Shown here piece by piece: positions 9,041 through 17,301 of a stretch of 64,000 nt of DNA. Below the pieces are notes generated by a model. That model saw only the letters and a program-made list of their open reading frames with translations, did not search any database and was not told where the DNA came from. Numbering within the stretch: the first letter of the stretch is position 1; each line of letters opens with the position of its first letter. Origin of the DNA: Mesorhizobium ventifaucium. Its GTDB lineage: Bacteria; Pseudomonadota; Alphaproteobacteria; Rhizobiales; Rhizobiaceae. The translations under genes and the position numbers were made by a program. The DNA lies in assembly GCF_935822925.1 (NCBI RefSeq), contig NZ_CAKXZS010000005.1, positions 88,348 through 152,347 on the forward strand, given 5' to 3'.

Positions 9041-9274
9041 ATGACCCGCAACAATGGCGACCGTGGCAAGAATGGCGCGCGCAACGATGACGAAAGACGT
9101 GAACGGCTCGCGGCCGGCCTCAGGCGCCAGTTCGGCACCGAGGCTACGATCCGCTTTCTGCGTGCGTTGCCGGCGTTCCGGACTGAGAACGACATTCCCG
9201 ACCGTTTCAAGGAATTGCTCGACCGCCTGGACGGCATCGAACGCAGCGTAGCCGCCAGTCGCCTCCGGCGGTAG
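9041..9274 (+). CDS. Small hypothetical protein (77 aa)
   Basis: The protein is small and highly charged: an Asn/Gly/Asp/Arg-rich N-terminus, an amphipathic stretch (ERRERLAAGLRRQFG) and a C-terminal helix containing IPDRFKELLDRLDGIE. I start it at ATG 9041, since upstream in-frame sequence (from 8966) lacks coding character. The IPDRF...LLDRLD segment resembles the C-terminal helix of NepR-type anti-sigma factors. However, the spacing to the preceding helix is longer and no ecfG or phyR gene is nearby, so this is not a functional call. It is divergent from grpE. Confidence 0.55.
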   Translation: MTRNNGDRGKNGARNDDERRERLAAGLRRQFGTEATIRFLRALPAFRTENDIPDRFKELLDRLDGIERSVAASRLRR

Positions 9275-9425
9275 TCGAATACACTCGCCTGCCGTTGCGT
9301 ACCGGCCCGGAAGCCAAGCATGCCCTTCCACATTGCAGCACCTTGCGCGTCGCGCGACAATTACCCGCAGTAACTTTGCGTGATGCCTGCCTTGCGGCGA
9401 CGGAATGGTCCGTCTATGCTTCCTG

Positions 9426-10448
9426 ATGAACATGATTTCCCCCGAAGCTGTGGCGAACAGCAAGCGTGCCTGGTTGAAAATCCTGGCGCGCTACAAGAAA
9501 CCTGACAGGCGGCGCAGCACCGTCGAACTGGCCATCACTCTCATCCCCTTTGCCACCCTGTGGGCACTGTCCTCGGCTGCCTATGCCTATGGCCATTGGT
9601 GGGGTCTGATCCTCATCCTTCCGGCCGCCGGCTTTCTGGTGCGTATCTTCATGATCCAGCACGATTGCGGCCACGGTTCCTTCTTCGCCAACCGCACCGC
9701 CGACGACTGGATCGGCCGCGGCCTGGGCATCCTGACGTTGACGCCTTACGATTGCTGGCGACGTGCCCACGCAACCCATCACGCCAGCGCCGGCAATCTC
9801 GATGAGCGCGGCACGGGCGACATTAAGACGCTGACTGTCGCGGAATATCGGCAAATGTCCTGGCGGGGCCGCCTTGCCTATCGTCTCTATCGCCATCCGC
9901 TCGTCATGTTCGGCCTCGGCCCCATTTGGCTTTTCATTTTTGAGCAGAGACTGCCGGTCGGCATGATGCGAGGCGGCCTCACGCCCTGGGTGTCGTCGAT
10001 GGCCACCAACGTGGCCATCGCGGTCGTCGCCGCCGCCCTCGTCTGGTTCGTCGGTATCGAAGCTTTCCTGGTCGTCCATTTGCCCATCGTCGTTCTCGCC
10101 GGTTCCGCCGGCATCTGGCTGTTCTATGTCCAGCACCAGTTCGAAGAGACAGAGTGGGCAAAGGACTCCGAATGGGAGTTCCAGCATGCGGCCCTGCACG
10201 GCTCGTCCTATTACGACCTGCCGCCGGTACTGAACTGGTTCACCGGAAATATCGGCGTCCATCACGTGCACCACCTCTCCGCCAAGGTGCCGTGCTATCG
10301 TCTGCAGGAGGTCCTGAGGGACTATCCGGAACTGCGCGAAATTGGCCGCGTCACGCTTCTCGACAGCCTGCGCTGCGTCAAGCTGGCGCTGTGGGATGAG
10401 AGCCGCAGCAAGCTGGTGTCGTTTCGCGAAGCGCGGATGATCGCGTAA
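9426..10448 (+). CDS. Membrane fatty acid desaturase
   Basis: The 340-residue product is an integral-membrane di-iron desaturase. The three histidine boxes are HDCGHGSFF, HATHH and HVHHLSAKVPCYRL, interspersed with hydrophobic segments. The order and the last box resemble bacterial/plant delta-12-type acyl-lipid desaturases, which introduce a double bond into membrane acyl chains using electrons from ferredoxin or a similar donor. An ATG at 9405 would add seven residues; the double ATG at 9426/9432 is the more plausible start. It runs convergent with the DJ-1 gene, with a shared terminator in between. Confidence 0.88.
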   Translation: MNMISPEAVANSKRAWLKILARYKKPDRRRSTVELAITLIPFATLWALSSAAYAYGHWWGLILILPAAGFLVRIFMIQHDCGHGSFFANRTADDWIGRGLGILTLTPYDCWRRAHATHHASAGNLDERGTGDIKTLTVAEYRQMSWRGRLAYRLYRHPLVMFGLGPIWLFIFEQRLPVGMMRGGLTPWVSSMATNVAIAVVAAALVWFVGIEAFLVVHLPIVVLAGSAGIWLFYVQHQFEETEWAKDSEWEFQHAALHGSSYYDLPPVLNWFTGNIGVHHVHHLSAKVPCYRLQEVLRDYPELREIGRVTLLDSLRCVKLALWDESRSKLVSFREARMIA

Positions 10449-10479
10449 AGCGTCTCCCAAAAAGGACGCGCGGCGCTGT

Positions 10480-10510
10480 AAAGCCGCCGCACCACAGGTG
10501 CGGCGGCTTT
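10480..10510. terminator. Bidirectional hairpin terminator
   Basis: A perfect 14-bp stem (AAAGCCGCCGCACC, loop ACA, GGTGCGGCGGCTTT) lies between two convergent genes. The A and T runs at its ends give short T tracts on both strands. It is preceded by a fragment of the GGACGCGCGGCGCTGTA repeat seen at 32766-32808. Confidence 0.8.
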
Positions 10511-10527
10511 CCATTCCAAGATCTAGT

Positions 10528-11148
10528 TCAAGCCGCCTTGCGTTCGTCGCGCATCAGGATCTCGCCGTGGCGGATCTCGGTGCCGAGCACTTTCAGGCAT
10601 TCGCGCATGAAGGCGGCGAGGCCCGGCCAGCCTTTGGCCGAGACCAGATTGCCGTCGACATGGGCGCCACTCGGCGCGACATCGATGTAGGTGCCGCCGG
10701 CGAGCGTGACTTCCGGCTCGCAATACTGCAGCGCCGCGACCTCCCTGCCACGCAGCACGCCGTCGACCGCCATCAGGATCTGGGCACCGTGGCAGATGGT
10801 AAAGATCGGCTTGCCGGTCTCGTGGAAATGCCGCACCAGCGCCTGCACGCGCTTGTCGATGCGGATATATTCCGGGCCGCGCCCGCCTGCCGCATAGACG
10901 GCATCGTATTCAGCCGGATCGACCTCGGAAAACGTCTTGTTGAGGATGTAGTCGTGGCCGAGCTTTTCCGTATAGGTCTGGTGACCCTCGAAGTCGTGCA
11001 ACGACGTCTTCAGGATGTCGCCCGCCTTCTTGTCGGGACACACGACGTGAACAGTGTGGCCAACCGCATGCATGGCCTGTTCAAAGACGAAAATCTCGTA
11101 TTCCTCGCTGAACTCGCCAACGAGCATCAATATCTTCTTACCAGCCAT
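10528..11148 (-). CDS. DJ-1/PfpI family protein
   Basis: The 206-residue protein has the DJ-1/PfpI flavodoxin-like fold: KILMLVGEFSEEYEI at the N-terminus and the nucleophile elbow FTICHGAQILMA, whose cysteine is the family's reactive residue, preceded by AAGGRGPEYIR. Family members include intracellular proteases, glyoxalase III-type deglycases and chaperones, and the reaction here cannot be assigned. The extended insert around residues 45-80 is typical of the longer PfpI-like subgroup. GGGAGGAACC precedes the ATG. Confidence 0.85.
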   Translation of the reverse strand: MAGKKILMLVGEFSEEYEIFVFEQAMHAVGHTVHVVCPDKKAGDILKTSLHDFEGHQTYTEKLGHDYILNKTFSEVDPAEYDAVYAAGGRGPEYIRIDKRVQALVRHFHETGKPIFTICHGAQILMAVDGVLRGREVAALQYCEPEVTLAGGTYIDVAPSGAHVDGNLVSAKGWPGLAAFMRECLKVLGTEIRHGEILMRDERKAA

Positions 11149-11283
11149 TCCCGGTTCCTCCCTTAGTGGCGATATTTATTTCGGATCGCGAAATAATGGA
11201 ATTACCCTAACGTGCGGACGCCGAAAAATAAAAGACAGAATCTGCAATGTGGTCCGACCAGACGTGCCCCCAAACGGAGGCGA

Positions 11284-11820
11284 TCAGCTGGCGCGTACCC
11301 GCCGCCACGAATATTTGGGACCTTTGGCCTCCGGCTTCACGGCTGGCTGATAGGAGAGCGGCAGGCCGCCGGTGCGGCCTTCCTCGAGCCGTTTCAGCAA
11401 CACTGGATTTGACACTTCGAACTCGTCGAAGCCGAGGCGCAGCATGTGCGGAAGCTGGTCGACCAGAACTTGCCCGGTGGCGCGGACCGCGCCCTCGAAA
11501 TGGTAGCGGCTGCGCAGCAGTTCGCCCTTGGAGAAGGAGCGGCCGTCACTGAACGCCGGGAAGGCCAGCGCCACCAGCGATATCTGGTCGAGCAGGTCCG
11601 CGATCTTTTCAAGCTGATCGCCGGGCTGAAGCAGCACGCCGAGGCGCTCCTTCGACGACCGGCGCACCGCCGGATCGAGGTCGAGAAACGCCTGCAGCGG
11701 CAGAATGAAGCGGCCATTGCCGGACAGTGCATCGGCGCTCTCGGCATGTGTCCATTCGTCCTCGCCAAAACCCGCCGGGGTCCAGAGGCGGGTGGCGTTT
11801 TCCACTATCGATTCACTCAT
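11284..11820 (-). CDS. DUF934 protein of the sulfite-reduction operon
   Basis: The 178-residue protein matches the DUF934 family, which is regularly encoded after cysH/cysI in proteobacteria and is presumed to assist sulfite reduction; no biochemical role is established. Visible blocks are VLLQPGDQLEKIADLL, LVALAFPAFSDGRSFSKGELLR and GQVLVDQLPHMLRLGFDEFEV. It is transcribed in the same direction as cysH but separated from it by a 143-bp palindromic repeat, so co-transcription is uncertain. Confidence 0.85.
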   Translation of the reverse strand: MSESIVENATRLWTPAGFGEDEWTHAESADALSGNGRFILPLQAFLDLDPAVRRSSKERLGVLLQPGDQLEKIADLLDQISLVALAFPAFSDGRSFSKGELLRSRYHFEGAVRATGQVLVDQLPHMLRLGFDEFEVSNPVLLKRLEEGRTGGLPLSYQPAVKPEAKGPKYSWRRVRAS

Positions 11821-11866
11821 CGAGAAATTCCCAAGTCCACAAAATTCTAAAGTTCAAAACGCTCGA

Positions 11867-12009
11867 GGGTGTGTTGAGATTCAGGTCAGGCCGAGCCGAG
11901 AATGGTGGCTTCCGAGAACCGGAGCGGAGCGTACTTTGGGTACGTGAGCACCGGAAGCGCACGAAGCCGCCATTCGCAGGCCGGCATCACCTGAATATCG
12001 ACATACCCT
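11867..12009. repeat. 143-bp imperfect palindromic element, copy 1
   Basis: The ends are inverted repeats: GGTGTGTTGAGATTCAGGT on the left and, on the other strand, TAGGGTATGTCGATATTCAG from the right. Inside is a smaller hairpin CGTAC-TTTGG-GTACG (11930-11944) within CCGGAGCGG...GAGCACCGG. A nearly identical copy is at 30671-30812 and a partial copy at 32653-32705. The right end overlaps the stop codon of cysH (12008-12010). It sits inside the cys operon and has no convincing coding capacity. Confidence 0.85.
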
Positions 12010-12772
12010 AAAGCGATGCGTCGGTCAGCGACTTTTCCAGTCCCGACAAATGGATGCCGCACTCGGTCTTGGCGTGCCCTGCCCAGCGGCCGCTGCGGGC
12101 GTCATCGCCCGGCTGCACCGGCTGCGTGCACGGGAAGCAGCCTATCGACAGATAGCCATAGGCGACCAGCGGATTCTCACGCAGCGCATGCGCGCGCATA
12201 TAGTTGGCCTGGTCTGATGTCGTCCAATGCGCCAGCGGATTGATGCGAATGCGCGAGCCGACCGCCTCGAACACCGGAAGGGATGCCCGCGTCGTCGCCT
12301 GAAAACGCTTGCGGCCGGTGAACCAGGCGCGGAACGGCTCGACGCCGCGCGCCAGCGGCTCGACCTTGCGGACGTCGCAGCAGGCGTCGGTGTCGGTTTC
12401 GTTCAGATTACCGGTCGGATCAATCCGTTCGAGCGCCGCTGCTTCGGGCGTGATCACCCTTATATCGGTCAGCCCGAAATCGGCAACGAGCGCGTCGCGG
12501 TAGCCGAGCGTCTCCTCGAAGTGCTTGCCGGTGTCGAGGAAAATGACCGGCAGCGTCCGGTCGATCTTGGCGATCATGTGCAGCAGCACCGCCGAATCCG
12601 CCCCGAACGACGAAACCACGGCGATTTCACCGTGAAAGAATTCCCGGGCCGACCGCTCGATGATCTCCAGCGGCTTCAGATGGCCATAGAGCGCATCGAG
12701 CCCCGCCGCTTCTGCGGCGATGCCGGCCTCGACGTCGACGATACGATCAAGCGGCCTTGGCTTCGCCAGCAT
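12008..12772 (-). CDS. cysH: Phosphoadenylyl/adenylyl-sulfate reductase, probable Fe-S APS type
   Basis: The 254-residue enzyme reduces activated sulfate to sulfite. The P-loop-like SSFGADSAVLLHMI and the catalytic ECGIHLSGLEKSL are present. In addition there is a CC pair (TDACCDVRKVEPL) and a CxxC (IGCFPCTQPV), the four cysteines that ligate a [4Fe-4S] cluster in APS-type reductases, so APS rather than PAPS is the likely substrate. I use ATG 12772 (MLAKPRPLDR), which overlaps the 3' end of cysI by 26 bases; the long upstream frame is antisense-like. The stop codon is the first triplet of the adjacent repeat element. Confidence 0.92.
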   Translation of the reverse strand: MLAKPRPLDRIVDVEAGIAAEAAGLDALYGHLKPLEIIERSAREFFHGEIAVVSSFGADSAVLLHMIAKIDRTLPVIFLDTGKHFEETLGYRDALVADFGLTDIRVITPEAAALERIDPTGNLNETDTDACCDVRKVEPLARGVEPFRAWFTGRKRFQATTRASLPVFEAVGSRIRINPLAHWTTSDQANYMRAHALRENPLVAYGYLSIGCFPCTQPVQPGDDARSGRWAGHAKTECGIHLSGLEKSLTDASL

Positions 12773-14417
12773 AGAGCGCCTCCTTGAACGGCGCGGGACC
12801 GACACGGCGGTAGGCGTCGATGAATTTTTCGTTTCTGTCGAGCCGGAGGCCGAGATAGGTCTCGACGATCTGCTCGATGGCGTCGGTGATCTCTGCCGAG
12901 CTGAAGCCGCGGCCGATGATCTCGCCGACCGAGGTGTTCTCGTCGGCCGAGCCGCCGAGCGTGACCTGGTAGAGTTCGGCGCCCTTCTTCTCGACGCCGA
13001 GGATGCCGATATGGCCGACATGGTGATGGCCGCAGGCATTGATGCAGCCGGAAATCTTCAGCTTCAATTCGCCGATCTCGCGCTGCCGTTCGAGCGAAGC
13101 GAAACGAAGCGAGATTTCCTGCGCCACCGGAATGGAACGCGCCGTGGCCAGCGCGCAATAATCGAGGCCAGGGCACGAGATGATGTCTGATATCAGGTTG
13201 GAATTGGCCGTCGCCAGTCCGATGTTGACCAGCGCGTCATAGACCACCTTGAGGTCGGCGCGCGCGACATGCGGCAGGATCAGGTTCTGCTCATGGCTGA
13301 CGCGCATCTCGTCGAAGGCATATTTTTCGGCAAGGTCGGCGACCGCTTCCATCTGGCTGTCGGAGGCGTCGCCCGGCGCTTCGCCAATGCCCTTGAGCGA
13401 GATGGTCACCGCGGCATAATCGGGGTGGCGGTGGGTCACCACGTTCTGGTCGAGCCATTCCGAAAAGCTCTTGGAATCGAGGCGGGCGAGCTTGACCGCC
13501 TCGTCGCCTTCCGGCCGGTCGGCCAGCGCCGGCGGCGCGAAATAGGCATCGATGGCGCGGATGTCGGCTTCCGGCAGCTTGAGATCCGCATCCTTCAGTT
13601 CCTGCCATTCGGCCTCGACCTGGCGGGTGATCTCCTCGACGCCGGTCTCGTGGACGAGGATCTTGATGCGCGCCTTGTATTTGTTGTCGCGGCGGCCGTA
13701 GAGGTTGTAAACGCGAAGGATCGCCGTGCAGTAGGACAGAAGGTCCGCCTCGGGCAGGAAGCCGCGGATCTTCTTGGCGATCATCGGTGTACGGCCCTGG
13801 CCGCCGCCGACATAGACGGCAAAACCGAGTTCGCCGGCAGCGTTCTTCTTCAAATGCAGGCCGATGTCATGCGTCTGGATGGCGGCGCGGTCGCGCTCGG
13901 CGCCGGTCACCGCGATCTTGAATTTTCTCGGCAGAAACGAGAACTCCGGATGCACCGACGACCATTGGCGCAGGATTTCCGCATAAGGACGCGGATCGGC
14001 CACCTCGTCGGCGGCGGCACCGGCGAAGTGGTCGGCGGTGACGTTGCGGATGCAGTTGCCGCTGGTCTGGATGGCGTGCATTTCCACACTCGCCAGATCG
14101 GCCAGGATCGCCGGAATGTCCGACAGCGCCGGCCAGTTGAACTGGATGTTCTGGCGCGTCGTGAAGTGGCCGTACCCCTTGTCGTATTTGCGTGCGATGT
14201 GGCCGAGCATGCGCAGCTGCTTGCTGTTCAGCGTGCCGTAAGGCACCGCGATGCGCAGCATGTAGGCGTGCAACTGCAGGTAGACGCCGTTCATCAGCCT
14301 CAGCGGCCGGAACTGATCCTCGGTGATCTCGCCGGCAAGCCGCCGCGTGACCTGATCGCTGAACTCGGCGACGCGGGCCTGGACGAAATCGTGATCGAAC
14401 TCATCGTAACGGTACAT
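12747..14417 (-). CDS. cysI: Sulfite reductase hemoprotein (nitrite/sulfite reductase family)
   Basis: The 556-residue enzyme catalyses the six-electron reduction of sulfite to sulfide using siroheme and a [4Fe-4S] cluster. Ferredoxin-like half-domains are visible (GHFTTRQNIQFNWP, EMRVSHEQNLILPHV), with the cluster/siroheme cysteines in SCPGLDYCALA and SGCINACGHHHVGHIG. No separate flavoprotein CysJ is encoded here, so a ferredoxin or another donor probably supplies electrons. It lies between DUF2849 and cysH in a leftward operon with its cofactor gene cysG. Confidence 0.95.
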   Translation of the reverse strand: MYRYDEFDHDFVQARVAEFSDQVTRRLAGEITEDQFRPLRLMNGVYLQLHAYMLRIAVPYGTLNSKQLRMLGHIARKYDKGYGHFTTRQNIQFNWPALSDIPAILADLASVEMHAIQTSGNCIRNVTADHFAGAAADEVADPRPYAEILRQWSSVHPEFSFLPRKFKIAVTGAERDRAAIQTHDIGLHLKKNAAGELGFAVYVGGGQGRTPMIAKKIRGFLPEADLLSYCTAILRVYNLYGRRDNKYKARIKILVHETGVEEITRQVEAEWQELKDADLKLPEADIRAIDAYFAPPALADRPEGDEAVKLARLDSKSFSEWLDQNVVTHRHPDYAAVTISLKGIGEAPGDASDSQMEAVADLAEKYAFDEMRVSHEQNLILPHVARADLKVVYDALVNIGLATANSNLISDIISCPGLDYCALATARSIPVAQEISLRFASLERQREIGELKLKISGCINACGHHHVGHIGILGVEKKGAELYQVTLGGSADENTSVGEIIGRGFSSAEITDAIEQIVETYLGLRLDRNEKFIDAYRRVGPAPFKEALYAGEAKAA

Positions 14418-14464
14418 GTCTGGTCTTTCCGGGCGCGTCCGCCCGTTTTCTTCAATGTGGTCGT

Positions 14465-14770
14465 TTACGCCGCCCGGGCGGCTTCCGGGCGGGCCTGCTT
14501 GCCCAGATCGTTGCGGTTAGTCGGGCCGGCGGCGCGGATCTTTTCGCGCAGCCGGACCGGCTCAACGACACCATTGGCGACGGTCACGTCGATCAGATTG
14601 ACGTCGACCACTTCATTGTTGGCGGAGGCCGTGGCGCCGATCGCCTCCAGCCGGTCTTCAGCCGCCTTGTCATGGGCGACGTCGGCATGGTCGATGGTCT
14701 CGGCCCAGCCGCCATTGGCGTACCAGACGGCTTCGCCATCGGCGAGGCGGTTTGCGGTCAGAACTTTCAT
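14465..14770 (-). CDS. DUF2849 domain protein
   Basis: The 101-residue protein begins MKVLTANRLADGEAVWYANG and matches DUF2849, a family found almost exclusively between cysG and cysI in alphaproteobacteria. Function is unknown; the context implies a role in sulfite reduction or siroheme delivery. Its ATG overlaps the cysG stop by four bases (ATGA), consistent with translational coupling. The Ala/Arg-rich tail is not informative. Confidence 0.9.
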   Translation of the reverse strand: MKVLTANRLADGEAVWYANGGWAETIDHADVAHDKAAEDRLEAIGATASANNEVVDVNLIDVTVANGVVEPVRLREKIRAAGPTNRNDLGKQARPEAARAA

Positions 14771-16218
14771 CGTTCAGCTCCTTCGGCGGCTGTTTGGGCG
14801 GCGCCTTCATGCCTGTATGCCGCGAGCGGCTCGGAACGTTCAAAGTTGGCGCCGGCAACCGCATCGCCGATGATCGTCATGACCGGGCCGATAAGGTCGG
14901 CGCGGACCTCCAGCGACGGCAGGTCGGCGAGCGTGCCATGGAAACGGCGGCGGTTGGCAAGGCTGGCATTCTCGACCACGGCGACCGCCGTATCCGGCGA
15001 CAGGCCAGCCTCGATCAGCCGGCCGGCAACCTCGGCCGCGACCGAGCGACCCATATAGACGGCAACCGTCGCGCCGGAAATGGCGAGCTTGGCCCAGTCG
15101 GGCAGCGAATTTCCCTTGAGGTCGTGGCCGGTGGTGAACACCATCGACGACGACACGCCGCGCAGCGTCAGCGGCAGGTCGAAATCGGCGGCGGCGGCGA
15201 AGGCCGCGGTGACGCCCGGAACCACCTCATAGGCGATGCCGGCATCGCGCAGCGCTGCCATTTCCTCGCCCGCCCGCCCGAACACCAGCGGATCGCCGGA
15301 TTTCAGCCGCACGACGCGCTTGCCGTCGCGGCCCAGTTCGATCAGCAGCGCGTTGATTTCGGCCTGGCTCTTGGTATGGCAGCCCTTGCGTTTGCCCACC
15401 GGCAGACGCTCGGCGTCGCGACGGCCCATGGCGACGATCGCCTCCGGCACCAGCGCATCATGGACGATGACATCGGCTTCCATCAGCAGGCGGTGGGCGC
15501 GCAGCGTCAGCAGGTCTTCGGCGCCCGGGCCAGCTCCTACCAAGGCAACATGGCCCGATGCCGGCGCATTCGAAAGCAACAGGTCGACGGCGGCATCATG
15601 CGCCTGCGAAAGCTGGCCGGCGTCGATGGCGCGAGCCGGTGCGCCGCCGAAAAAGTCGCTCCAGAAGCGGCGGCGGGCATCGCCTTTCGGCAGCAATCTC
15701 TCAGCGGTGCCTCGCAGCGAGGCAGCAAGCGAAGCAAGCGGCCCGAGCGACGGCGACAGCATGCGGTCGATGCGGCTGCGCAGCATCTGGGCAAGCACCG
15801 GGCCGGCCCCTTCCGTGCCGATGGCAATGGCAACCGGCGCGCGGTTGACCAGCGCCGGGGTGAAGAAATCGCACAGCTCCGGCCGATCGACGGCATTGAC
15901 CGGAATGCCCAGCCGGCGCGCATCTTCGGCAACGCGGCGGTCGAGCGCCTCATTGCCGCTGGCGGCAAACACCATCACCGCGCCTTCGAGATGCGCGGCC
16001 TGGTAGGCGGCAGCGATGTGGACGGCGCCATTAGCGGCGATGAGGGCCAGCAACTCATGCTCCGGGGCATCGGCTATGATGCGCAAGACGGCGCTTGACT
16101 GGCCGATCAGGCGCGCCTTGGCCAGAGCCTCCTCGCCGCCGCCGACGATGGCAACGGCTTCGCCCGCGACCCGCAGAAAGACGGGAAAGGCGTTGAGCTT
16201 GGTGGGGGCCTGCGGCAT
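14767..16218 (-). CDS. cysG: Siroheme synthase (fused dehydrogenase/ferrochelatase and uroporphyrinogen-III methyltransferase)
   Basis: The 483-residue protein has two modules. Residues ~1-215 form the Rossmann-type precorrin-2 dehydrogenase/sirohydrochlorin ferrochelatase (AIVGGGEEALAKARLI). Residues ~220-465 form the SAM-dependent uroporphyrinogen-III C-methyltransferase (VALVGAGPGAEDLLTLRA, RLKSGDPLVFGRAGEE, VVPGVTAA). It makes siroheme for the adjacent CysI. I start at ATG 16218 (MPQAPTKLNAF); upstream in-frame sequence reads as Arg/Ser-rich non-coding. It is the promoter-proximal gene of the leftward cys operon. Confidence 0.93.
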   Translation of the reverse strand: MPQAPTKLNAFPVFLRVAGEAVAIVGGGEEALAKARLIGQSSAVLRIIADAPEHELLALIAANGAVHIAAAYQAAHLEGAVMVFAASGNEALDRRVAEDARRLGIPVNAVDRPELCDFFTPALVNRAPVAIAIGTEGAGPVLAQMLRSRIDRMLSPSLGPLASLAASLRGTAERLLPKGDARRRFWSDFFGGAPARAIDAGQLSQAHDAAVDLLLSNAPASGHVALVGAGPGAEDLLTLRAHRLLMEADVIVHDALVPEAIVAMGRRDAERLPVGKRKGCHTKSQAEINALLIELGRDGKRVVRLKSGDPLVFGRAGEEMAALRDAGIAYEVVPGVTAAFAAAADFDLPLTLRGVSSSMVFTTGHDLKGNSLPDWAKLAISGATVAVYMGRSVAAEVAGRLIEAGLSPDTAVAVVENASLANRRRFHGTLADLPSLEVRADLIGPVMTIIGDAVAGANFERSEPLAAYRHEGAAQTAAEGAER

Positions 16219-16450
16219 GGCGAGCGGAATCCTGAATACACTGGCAGTTCTACGCGCGAGCGCGAACAAGCAGAAGGAACGCACTCGCGCATCGCTTCGT
16301 GCGAAGCAATCGCTTTTCTGCATGCACCAGAGGCAGGAGAAAAAAATTCCACACCCACGAGTGGAGCGGATCCAAGCCGCTGTTACGAGCCCTGATCTGC
16401 GGCCGTTCTAGCGACAAGCGAAGTATATTACAAAACACTTTTTTCTAAAT

Positions 16451-16467
16451 TCTACCAATCTAGTAGA
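16451..16467. promoter_or_regulatory. Candidate operator dyad upstream of the cys operon
   Basis: TCTAC (16451-16455) and GTAGA (16463-16467) form a dyad with a 7-bp centre in an AT-rich stretch. On the minus strand it lies just upstream of a plausible promoter, TTTAGA and TATACT separated by 16 bases (about 16421-16448). The regulator is unknown. The remaining gap (16219-16626) shows no other gene on either strand. Confidence 0.35.
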
Positions 16468-16626
16468 TTAAAGCCGACATGCGCTGAACACTGTCATCCC
16501 AGTTGGTTGGCGCGCTCGCCGTGCTTGTCGTCCGGAACATTCCTGCCTCGGCGCGCGTTTGCCTCTTCGAATCCGAGCCTGGCTGTTCAGCTACGGCAAT
16601 GGCTCCAGAGACGGGCCTAGAAAACC

Positions 16627-17103
16627 ATGAAAAACAGAAAAAGGAGCGCTCCGGTGAATAACCTCAAGCTGAAACGCGGACTGTGGGTCGTGGTGGCCGA
16701 CGGCGAGAAGGCACTGTTCCTTGAGAACCGTGGCGACACCCAATATCCCGACCTTCAGGTCGTGCAGGAGATGGAACAGGAAAATCCGGCGACGCGAGAG
16801 CAAGGTTCGGACCGCCCCGGCCGCTACAGCGACGGCCCGTCCGTCCACCGCAGCGCAGTCGAGGACACTGACTGGCATCGCCTCGGCAAGGAGCGTTTCG
16901 CCGACGAAGTTGCCGAGCGGCTGTACAAGCTCGCGCATCGCGGCGCCTTCAAGGAGATGGTGCTGATCGCACCGCCGCAGGTATTAGGTGACATGCGTCG
17001 AAAACTGCACAAGGAGGTTGCCGAGAAAATCACAGTGGAAATTCCCAAGACGCTGACCAACCACACCATCGTCGACATCGAAAACCTGCTGCAGGCCGCC
17101 TGA
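16627..17103 (+). CDS. Host attachment family protein
   Basis: The 158-residue protein matches the family annotated as required for attachment to host cells (Host_attach; related to the baeRF release-factor-like group). Visible blocks are LWVVVADGEKALFLENRG near the N-terminus, a central VHRSAVEDTDWHRLGKERFA, and VLIAPPQVLGDMRRKLHKEV at the C-terminus. The historical name comes from plant-associated bacteria, and the molecular activity is uncertain. A second in-frame start (GTG 16653, VNNLKLKRG) would drop nine residues. It stands alone, rightward. Confidence 0.8.
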   Translation: MKNRKRSAPVNNLKLKRGLWVVVADGEKALFLENRGDTQYPDLQVVQEMEQENPATREQGSDRPGRYSDGPSVHRSAVEDTDWHRLGKERFADEVAERLYKLAHRGAFKEMVLIAPPQVLGDMRRKLHKEVAEKITVEIPKTLTNHTIVDIENLLQAA

Positions 17104-17301
17104 TCGGGCATCAGGCGCGCAGGCCGTTTCTTTTTAGCGGCAACCATTGCCAGTTCGAGGCGGCCCGCCTTCTGCCGACCCTTGTCGTATTCCATGGCAT
17201 TTGCGGGTTGCCTCGCGGCCATCCCGGCCGCCATATTGCAAGGCGGCTGCTTCGGGCGGTGCATATCCGACATCGTGATTTTGAAAGGCGCTCCATAGAC
17301 C

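Noticed and set aside
9041..9274. NepR-type anti-sigma factor
   Set aside because: The IPDRFKELLDRLD stretch is suggestive, but the first helix is too far away and no phyR, ecfG or histidine kinase partner is adjacent.
11867..12009. Small protein encoded by the 143-bp repeat (frames such as GVLRFRSGRAENGG)
   Set aside because: The frame exists only because the repeat lacks stops; copies differ by indels that shift the frame, and the conserved feature is the palindrome.
13269..14873. Long plus-strand frame opposite cysI and DUF2849
   Set aside because: No domain or motif is seen, and the opposite strand encodes a complete sulfite reductase with cluster cysteines.
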